This document shows, in pieces, positions 56,221 to 64,000 of a stretch of DNA of 64,000 bases. The notes below the pieces were generated by a model. The model was given only the letters and a program-made list of their open reading frames with translations, was not told the DNA's origin and did not search any database. Both the position numbers and the translations under genes were made by a program. Source of the DNA: Acrocarpospora catenulata (GTDB taxonomy: Bacteria > Actinomycetota > Actinomycetes > Streptosporangiales > Streptosporangiaceae); the NCBI RefSeq assembly GCF_018476525.1, contig NZ_JAHCST010000003.1, positions 62,001 through 126,000 of the forward strand, read 5' to 3'. How positions within the stretch are numbered: the stretch's first letter is position 1; each line of letters opens with the position of its first letter.

Positions 56221-57173
56221 CCCCGTACGACCTGGTGGCCATCGGCCGGTGCGGGGTGGACATCTACCCGCTCGACCACGGCGTCGGCCTGGAGGACGTC
56301 GAGCGTTTCGGCAAGTTCCTCGGCGGCAGCGCCACCAACGTCACGGTGGCCGCGGCCAGGCACGGCCGCCGGGCGGCGATCATCACCAGGACCGGCCGGG
56401 ACCCGTTCGGCCGGTTCATCCACCGGGCGCTGCGCGGCTTCGGCGTCGACGACACCTTCGTCACCGAGGTGGACGGCCCGCCGACCCCGGTGACCTTCTG
56501 CGAGATCTTCCCGCCGGACCGCTTCCCGCTGTACTTCTACCGCTACCCGACCGCCCCCGACCTGATGATCGAGGCCGACGAGATCCCGCTGGAGGCCGTC
56601 CGCACGGCCGGGGTGCTGTGGGCCACCGTCACCGGGCTCTCCCAGGAACCGTCGCGGTCGGCGCACTTCGCCGCCTGGCAGGCGCGCGGCCGCCGTCGGC
56701 ACACCGTGCTCGACCTGGACTACCGGCCCATGTTCTGGCCGGACCCCGGCGAGGCCGCCGCCCAGGTGGGCAAGGCGCTCGACCACGTCACGGTGGCGGT
56801 CGGCAACCGCGAGGAGTGCGCGGTGGCCGTGGGGGAGAGCGAGCCGACGCGGGCGGCCGACGCCCTGCTGGAGCGCGGTGTGGAACTGGCGATCGTCAAG
56901 CGGGGACCCGAGGGCGTGCTCGCCGCGACCGCCGACGAGCGGGTCGAGGTGCCGCCCTTCCCCGTGGACGTGGTCAACGGGCTCGGCGCGGGCGACGCCT
57001 TCGGCGGCGCCCTGGTGCACGGCCTGCTGGCCGGCTGGGATCTGCGCCGCGTGGTGCGGTTCGCCAACGTGGCCGGGGCGATCGTCGCCTCCCGGCTGGA
57101 GTGCGCCGACGCGATGCCGGCCGAGGCCGAGGTCACGGCCGTCATGAACGGCCGGCTGGAGGGGGAACGATGA
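56217..57173 (+). CDS. iolC: 5-dehydro-2-deoxygluconokinase (PfkB family)
   Basis: 318 residues from ATG 56217 (ATGA overlap). PfkB signatures 'GRCGVDIYPLDHG', 'GKFLGGSATNVTVAAARHG' and 'VVNGLGAGDAFGGALVHGL' (catalytic Asp). Phosphorylates 2-deoxy-5-keto-gluconate in inositol catabolism. Overlaps the aldolase gene by 4 bp. Confidence 0.9.
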   Translation: MTPYDLVAIGRCGVDIYPLDHGVGLEDVERFGKFLGGSATNVTVAAARHGRRAAIITRTGRDPFGRFIHRALRGFGVDDTFVTEVDGPPTPVTFCEIFPPDRFPLYFYRYPTAPDLMIEADEIPLEAVRTAGVLWATVTGLSQEPSRSAHFAAWQARGRRRHTVLDLDYRPMFWPDPGEAAAQVGKALDHVTVAVGNREECAVAVGESEPTRAADALLERGVELAIVKRGPEGVLAATADERVEVPPFPVDVVNGLGAGDAFGGALVHGLLAGWDLRRVVRFANVAGAIVASRLECADAMPAEAEVTAVMNGRLEGER

Positions 57174-58066
57174 CCACGACCTGGCGCCCGGACACCGGGC
57201 GGCTGACCGAGATCCGGGCGCGGGAGCCGTGGCGGATCGCCGGCGGGTGGGCCGCGCGGCGGCGGCGCGAGCTGCTTGGCCAGGACGGCCGGCTGCTCAT
57301 CGTGGCCGCGGACCATCCCGCCCGCGGCGCGCTCGGCGTCCGCGACGACCACCGGGCCATGGCCTCCCGCAGCAACCTGCTGGAACGCCTGGCGGTGGCG
57401 CTGTCCCGGCCGGGTGTGGACGGCGTGCTCGGCACCCCCGACATCCTGGACGACCTGCTGCTCATGGGCGCGCTGGAGGACAAGGTCGTCGTCGGGTCGA
57501 TGAACCGGGGCGGCCTGCAGGGCGCGGTCTTCGAGCTGGACGACCGGTTCACCGCGTACACGGCCGACGAGATCGCCGCCCGGGGCCTGGACGGCGGGAA
57601 GATGCTGACCAGGATCTGCCTGGACGATCCGGGCACCGCGGCCACCATGGAGGCCAGCGCCCGCGCGGTAACCGCGCTGGCGGGCCACGGCCTGATGGCC
57701 ATGGTGGAACCCTTCCTGTCCGTCCGCGAGGAGGGCAGGGTACGGAACCTGCTGGACCCCGACTCGACCATCACCTCGATCCACATCGCCGCCGGGCTCG
57801 GGGCCACCAGCCGGCACACCTGGTTGAAGCTGCCGGTCGTCGAGGACCTGGCGCGGGTCATGGACGCCACCACGATGCCCACCCTGCTACTGGGCGGCGA
57901 CCCCAGCGGGCACCCCGACGAGACGTACGCCGCCTGGGGAGAGGCCCTCCGCCTGCCAGCCGTACGCGGCCTGGTCGTCGGCCGGGCGCTGCTCTTCCCA
58001 CCGGACGGCGACGTGGCCGCGGCCGTGGACATCGCCTCCGGCCTGGTGCACGGGGGTGGCTCGTGA
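57170..58066 (+). CDS. Cgl0159-type (β/α)8-barrel aldolase
   Basis: 298 residues from ATG 57170 in the ATGA junction. 'LIVAADHPARGALGVRDDHRAMASRSNLL' and 'LMGALEDKVVVGSMNRGGLQG', plus 'HTWLKLPVV' with a Lys suited for Schiff-base formation and 'TLLLGGDPS'. Resembles the family of the Corynebacterium iol cluster. Presumably cleaves 2-deoxy-5-keto-gluconate-6-phosphate, filling the IolJ role here. The reaction is inferred. Confidence 0.72.
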   Translation: MTTTWRPDTGRLTEIRAREPWRIAGGWAARRRRELLGQDGRLLIVAADHPARGALGVRDDHRAMASRSNLLERLAVALSRPGVDGVLGTPDILDDLLLMGALEDKVVVGSMNRGGLQGAVFELDDRFTAYTADEIAARGLDGGKMLTRICLDDPGTAATMEASARAVTALAGHGLMAMVEPFLSVREEGRVRNLLDPDSTITSIHIAAGLGATSRHTWLKLPVVEDLARVMDATTMPTLLLGGDPSGHPDETYAAWGEALRLPAVRGLVVGRALLFPPDGDVAAAVDIASGLVHGGGS

Positions 58067-58949
58067 ACCGCTGGGTCCGCCCGTACGGCACCGCCGCCGA
58101 CGGCCCGTTCGAGGTGTCCATCACCGGCGCGATCGAGGGATGGCGGCACACCAGCCTGCGCGTGGCCACCCTGGCGGCGGGGGAGGAACTGCGCCTGCCG
58201 ACCGGCGACACCGAGATCATCGTGGTTCCCCTGTACGGCGGCGCCGAGGTCACGGCCGCCGGACACCGGGCCCGCCTGGCCGGGAGGGACAGCGTCTTCG
58301 CCGGCCCGACCGACATCGCGTACGTCCCGCCGGGCACCGACCTGACGGTCAGGGCGACGGCGCCGGCCAGGATCGCGCTGTGCGGCGCGCGGGCGGCCAA
58401 GCGCCGGACACCCCCGCAGTTCAGCCACCTGAAGGCGGCCGACGTCCCGGTGGAGCTGCGCGGCGCCGGTCAGGCCTCCCGCGAGGTGCGCAACTTCGGG
58501 ATCCCCGGCGTGCTGGACGCCGACTCGATCATCGCCTGCGAGGTCGTCACCCCGGCGGGCAACTGGAGCTCCTACCCGCCGCACAAGCACGACGAGGAAC
58601 GCGACGGGGTGGAGACCGAGCTGGAGGAGATCTACTACTTCGAGGTCGGGCCCGAGCCGGGGGCTCCCGACGGTGCCGATCCGGTCGGCTACCACCGGGT
58701 CTACGGCACGGCCGAGCGGCCCATCGACGTCCTGGCCGAGGTCCGCTCCGGCGACGTGGTTTTGGTGCCGCACGGCTGGCACGGCCCTGCCATGGCCCCG
58801 CCCGGCTACGACCTCTACTACCTGAACGTGATGGCCGGCCCCGGCGCGACCCGGGCCTGGCTGATATGCGACGACCCCGCCCACGCGTGGGTGCGCCGGT
58901 CGTGGGCCGGGCAGGACGTCGATCCCAGACTCCCGATCGGAGGATCACG

Positions 58950-58953
<4 letters not shown>
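58063..58953 (+). CDS. iolB: 5-deoxy-glucuronate isomerase
   Basis: 296 residues from GTG 58063 (GTGA). Bicupin of KduI/IolB type: 'FAGPTDIAYVPPGTDLTV' and the metal motif 'WSSYPPHKHDEERDG' with 'ELEEIYYFEV', then 'VLVPHGWHGPAMAPPGYDLYYLNVMAG'. Converts 5-deoxy-glucuronate to 2-deoxy-5-keto-gluconate. The next ATG lies within its stop. Confidence 0.93.
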
Positions 58954-60889
<1,936 letters not shown>

Positions 60890-60893
<4 letters not shown>

Positions 60894-61120
60894 GCAGACC
60901 CGCCATGATCGGCAGCGCCCCGGACAGCTGGGAGGTCTGGTTCCCCGACGACCCCCTCCAGGTGCCCTGGGAGCGGTTCCTCGACGAGGTCGCCGCCGCC
61001 GGCTACACCCGCATCGAACTGGGACCGTACGGCTACCTGCCCACCGATCCCGCCCGGCTCCGCGACGAGCTCGCCACGCGGACGCTGACCTACCTGCTGT
61101 CCTGCGGCCCGCTGCGCTGA
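60890..61120 (+). pseudogene. Truncated TIM-barrel sugar-phosphate isomerase remnant
   Basis: 76 codons from GTG 60890, overlapping the iolD stop. 'IGSAPDSWEVWFPDDPLQVPWERFL' and 'IELGPYGYLPTDPARLRDELA' match the first ~60 residues of the xylose-isomerase-like proteins of iol clusters (normally ~290 residues). The frame then ends in an unrelated tail and a stop. The remaining ~220 codons are not found in the 110 bp before the next gene, so this is a remnant, probably a deleted IolI/IolH-type gene. Confidence 0.75.
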
Positions 61121-61233
61121 ATCCCCGGTAATCCCCATCCCACACGTCGGCCACGACCCCGAGGCGAAATATCACGACACCACCCCCCATGTCCGTCCCC
61201 GGCCAGGTGGCGGATAACGAAAGGCAGAATGCA

Positions 61234-62220
61234 GTGGCCCGTACAACCCGTATCGCAGTTCTGGTGACCGGCACCGTGGCCGCGCTGACCCTGGCGGCCT
61301 GCAGCTCCGGTGGAGGCCGGCAGACGACTCAGGAGAGCGCCGCCGCCGGGACCGCCACCACCCCGACGATGACGATCGCCTTCATCACCCACGCGGCCCC
61401 CGGCGACACCTTCTGGGACCTGGTCCGCAAGGGCGCGGAGGCCGCCGCCCTGAAGGACAACGTCGACCTGCAGTACCAGGCGGACCCGGACGGCGCCAAC
61501 CAGGCCAACCTGGTCCAGTCGGCGATCGACAAGAAGGTCGACGGCATCGCGGTCACGCTGGCCAAGCCCGACGCCATGCGGGCCAATGTGACCAAGGCCG
61601 GCCAGAGCGGTATCCCGGTCGTCGCGCTCAACGGCGGCATCGACGCCTGGAAGAGCATGGGCGTCCTCGGCTACTTCGGCCAGGACGAGAAGATCGCCGG
61701 AGCGGCGGCCGGTGAGCGGCTGACCGCGGACGGCGCCAAGAAGGCGCTCTGCGTCATCCAGGAGCAGGGCCACGTGGGCCTGGAGGCGCGCTGCGACGGC
61801 GCGAAGTCGACCTTCGCGGAGACCGAGAAGATCTACGTCACCGGCACCGACATGCCGAGCGTCCAGGCGGCCATCACCGCCAAGCTCCAGCAGGACCCGG
61901 CCATCGACCGGGTGCTGACCCTCGGCGCGCCGTTCGCGCTGACCGCCGTCAAGTCGGTCAAGGACGCCAGCAGCGCGGCCAAGGTGGTCACCTTCGACAC
62001 CAACAAGGAACTCGTCACCGCCATCAAGAACGGCGAGATCGAGTGGGCCGTCGACCAGCAGCCCTACCTGCAGGGTTACCTCGCGGTGGACAGCCTCTGG
62101 CTCTACAAGGTCAACGGCAACACCATCGGCGGCGGCCAGGCGACCCTGACCGGTCCCGCGTTCATCGACAAGTCCAACGTCGCCGCGGTCGAGAAGTTCG
62201 CCGGCAACGGCACGAGGTGA
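61234..62220 (+). CDS. Sugar ABC transporter substrate-binding lipoprotein
   Basis: 328 residues from GTG 61234 (AAAGG upstream); GTG/ATG starts further up add an atypical leader. Signal with lipobox 'AALTLAACSSGGG' (Cys ~25). Periplasmic-binding-protein type 1 fold like RbsB/IbpA: 'TIAFITHAAPGDTFWDLVRKG', 'KKVDGIAVTLAKPDAMRA', 'DRVLTLGAPFALTAVK'. Captures the sugar (likely inositol) for the permease downstream. Confidence 0.88.
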   Translation: MARTTRIAVLVTGTVAALTLAACSSGGGRQTTQESAAAGTATTPTMTIAFITHAAPGDTFWDLVRKGAEAAALKDNVDLQYQADPDGANQANLVQSAIDKKVDGIAVTLAKPDAMRANVTKAGQSGIPVVALNGGIDAWKSMGVLGYFGQDEKIAGAAAGERLTADGAKKALCVIQEQGHVGLEARCDGAKSTFAETEKIYVTGTDMPSVQAAITAKLQQDPAIDRVLTLGAPFALTAVKSVKDASSAAKVVTFDTNKELVTAIKNGEIEWAVDQQPYLQGYLAVDSLWLYKVNGNTIGGGQATLTGPAFIDKSNVAAVEKFAGNGTR

Positions 62221-62226
62221 GGTGAC

Positions 62227-63282
62227 ATGACTGCTGCGGCAACAGAGCCGGGCAGGACGGAGGCGGCCCGGGACGACCGGGTCGCCCGCCGTTCCCTGGC
62301 GGCGCGGCTGCTGAGCCGGCCGGAGGTGGGGTCCCTCGTCGGCGCGGTCGTGATCTTCCTGCTCTTCATGGCGGTGGCGGTGCCCTTCCGCAACGTCGCC
62401 AACGTCGGCACCATCCTGTACGGCGCCTCGGCGATCGGCATCATGGCCGTCCCGGTGGCGCTGCTCATGATCGGTGGCGAGTTCGACCTGTCCGCCGGTG
62501 TCGCGGTGACCACCTCCGGCCTGGCGGCCTCCCTCATCGCCTGGAACTTCGGCCTGAACGTCTGGGTGGGCGTGGCCCTGGCGCTCGTGCTGTCCCTGGC
62601 GATCGGCGCCTTCAACGGATGGCTGTTGCTGCGAACCGGCCTGCCCAGCTTCCTGGTCACCCTGGGCACCTTCTTCGTCCTGCAGGGCATCAACCTGGGC
62701 GTCACCCGCCTGCTCACCGGCAACGTCGCCACCGCCGACATCAGCGACATGGACGGCTTCGCCGCCGCGCAGCGGATCTTCGGCTCCGAGGTCGTCCTCG
62801 GGCCGGTCACCCTCAAGGTCACGGTGCTCTACTGGGTGGTGCTGACCGCTCTGGCCGCCCACGTGCTGCTGCGGACCAGGACCGGCAACTGGATCTTCGC
62901 GGTCGGTGGCGACGCGGCCGCCGCGCGGGCGGTCGGCGTCCCGGTCCGGGGCACCAAGATCGGCCTGTTCATGGCCGTCGGCTTCTGCTGCTGGCTGTCC
63001 GGCATGCACCTGCTGTTCCAGTTCAACACCGTGCAGTCCGGCGAGGGCATCGGCAAGGAGTTCATCTTCATCATCGCCGCGGTGATCGGCGGCTGCCTGC
63101 TCACCGGCGGCTACGGCTCGGTGGTCGGCGCCTCGGTGGGCGCGCTGATCTTCGGGATGACCCAGCTCGGCATCAACTACGCCGGGTGGAACCCCGACTG
63201 GTTCAAGACGTTCCTCGGCGTCATGCTGCTGCTGGCGACGCTGGTGAACGTGTACGTCAAACGGAAGGCGGACCTGCGATGA
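62227..63282 (+). CDS. Sugar ABC transporter permease
   Basis: 351 residues, 6 bp after the binding protein. About 8-10 membrane segments of the RbsC/YjfF type ('VGSLVGAVVIFLLFMAVAVPF', 'MIGGEFDLSAGVAVTTSGLAASLIAW', 'VNVGVTRLL..'-like region, 'VIGGCLLTGGYGSVVGASVGAL'). Forms the channel of the importer. Overlaps the ATPase start (ATGA). Confidence 0.9.
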   Translation: MTAAATEPGRTEAARDDRVARRSLAARLLSRPEVGSLVGAVVIFLLFMAVAVPFRNVANVGTILYGASAIGIMAVPVALLMIGGEFDLSAGVAVTTSGLAASLIAWNFGLNVWVGVALALVLSLAIGAFNGWLLLRTGLPSFLVTLGTFFVLQGINLGVTRLLTGNVATADISDMDGFAAAQRIFGSEVVLGPVTLKVTVLYWVVLTALAAHVLLRTRTGNWIFAVGGDAAAARAVGVPVRGTKIGLFMAVGFCCWLSGMHLLFQFNTVQSGEGIGKEFIFIIAAVIGGCLLTGGYGSVVGASVGALIFGMTQLGINYAGWNPDWFKTFLGVMLLLATLVNVYVKRKADLR

Positions 63283-64000
63283 GCGTCCCCGTGCTCGAAC
63301 TCGACGAGGTGGGCAAGAGCTACGGCAACGTGCACGCGCTGCGCGGGGTGAGCCTGCGCGTGCGGCAGGGCGAGGTCACCTGCGTGCTCGGCGACAACGG
63401 CGCGGGCAAGTCCACCCTGATCAAGATCATCGCCGGACTGCACGACTACACCGACGGCGCGATGCGGCTGGACGGCGCCGACTGCCGGTTCGGCTCCCCC
63501 CGGGCCGCCCAGTCCAGCGGGATCGCCACCGTCTACCAGGACCTCGCGCTGGCCCCCCTGATGTCGGTGTGGCGGAACTTCTTCCTCGCCAACGAGCTGC
63601 GCAAGGGACCGCTGCGCATGCTCGACATCGCCAGGATGAAGCGGATCTGCCACGAGGAGCTGGCCAAGATGGGGGTGGTCATCCCCGACCTGGACCGCCC
63701 GGTGGGCAGCCTGTCCGGCGGCCAGCGGCAGTGCATCGCCATCGCCCGCGCCATCTACTTCGGGGCCCGGGTGATCATCCTCGACGAGCCGACGGCCGCG
63801 CTCGGCGTCAAGCAGTCCGGCGTGGTCCTCAAGTACGTCGTCAAGGCCCGCGACGCCGGCCTCGGCGTCATCTTCATCACCCACAACCCGCACCACGCGT
63901 ACCTGGTCGGCAACCACTTCGTCATCCTCAAGCTGGGCCGGGTCGTCCTCGACGCCAACCGCGCCGAGCTGACGCTGGACCGGCTGACCGCCGAGATGGC
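63279..64000 (+). CDS. Sugar ABC transporter ATPase, cut by the right window edge
   Basis: 240 residues visible from ATG 63279; no stop before the window end. Walker A 'LGDNGAGKSTLIKIIAGL', Q-loop 'ATVYQDLALAPLM', signature 'VGSLSGGQRQCIAIARAI', Walker B 'VIILDEPTAALGV', H-loop 'VIFITHNPHHAYLV'. Single-domain form (not the tandem RbsA form, as far as visible). Energises the importer encoded just before it. Confidence 0.9.
   Translation, partial: MSVPVLELDEVGKSYGNVHALRGVSLRVRQGEVTCVLGDNGAGKSTLIKIIAGLHDYTDGAMRLDGADCRFGSPRAAQSSGIATVYQDLALAPLMSVWRNFFLANELRKGPLRMLDIARMKRICHEELAKMGVVIPDLDRPVGSLSGGQRQCIAIARAIYFGARVIILDEPTAALGVKQSGVVLKYVVKARDAGLGVIFITHNPHHAYLVGNHFVILKLGRVVLDANRAELTLDRLTAEM

Noticed and set aside
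57142-58884. Long minus-strand frame over the aldolase and iolB genes
   Set aside because: Sense genes are conserved, tightly overlapping iol genes; the antisense frame is Ser/Arg/Pro-rich shadow.

Overview
The window is high-GC DNA with actinobacterial hallmarks: WhiB and BldG-type regulators, GTG/TTG starts, tightly overlapping ATGA/GTGA gene junctions, and a Mycobacterium-like order of pilus (tad) genes beside a MrfA/Rv3649-type helicase. The gene set best fits a filamentous actinomycete, probably order Streptosporangiales (Actinomadura/Thermomonospora-like). That placement is an inference from gene content, not a sequence search.

Left part (1 to about 31.6 kb) is accessory DNA. It starts inside a phage tail/baseplate module (1-5.7 kb, + strand) and continues with a lysis cassette of amidase endolysin, a secreted collagen-like protein and holin-like membrane proteins (5.3-7.5 kb). 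A cargo/defence segment follows (7.7-13.7 kb) with a PIN-domain protein, a DarT-DarG DNA ADP-ribosylation toxin-antitoxin pair and a serine resolvase with its own upstream repeats. Next comes a long minus-strand block (13.8-25.5 kb) that looks like an actinomycete conjugative element: HU, two different FtsK/TraB-type DNA translocases separated by a cluster of TGTGCG octamers, Spd-like small membrane proteins, a DUF2637/SpdB-like protein and a WhiB-like factor. Two GntR regulators (the second with a CGTACG operator array), a winged-helix replication-initiator candidate and a clear iteron array (28.49-28.60 kb) complete a plasmid-type replication/control module. Pterin dehydratase, a RelE-like toxin with its partner, a lipoprotein and zinc-ribbon proteins lie between this module and 31.5 kb.

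At about 31.6 kb accessory DNA abuts the last ~115 codons of a TadA/CpaF ATPase gene. The rest of the tad locus (TadB, TadC, DUF4244 pilin, TadE, Rv3654c-like) continues to 36.7 kb. The simplest reading is that the mobile element, or part of a composite of elements, inserted into tadA. No integrase is visible, so it probably lies left of the window. The pilus genes carry several minisatellites and sit beside a cluster of DnaA-box-like sequences.

37-53 kb is chromosomal housekeeping: a DUF1998 helicase, BldG with an adjacent anti-sigma kinase-like protein, a K+-independent H+-pyrophosphatase, SixA, a FUSC transporter, SerB, a two-gene acyltransferase pair (ornithine-lipid type), a drug-type ABC exporter and a secreted protein. 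A 1.2 kb non-coding stretch with large direct repeats and a perfect-period 32-bp tandem repeat separates FUSC from SerB.

53.4-64 kb is a myo-inositol catabolism and uptake region. A divergent HutC-type GntR repressor faces a compact operon iolG - iolE-like - iolC - Cgl0159-type aldolase - iolB - iolD - truncated isomerase remnant, followed by a sugar ABC importer (binding lipoprotein, permease, ATPase cut by the window edge). Imported inositol would be oxidised by IolG and passed through IolE-, IolD-, IolB- and IolC-type steps to an aldolase. The terminal semialdehyde dehydrogenase (IolA) is not in the window.
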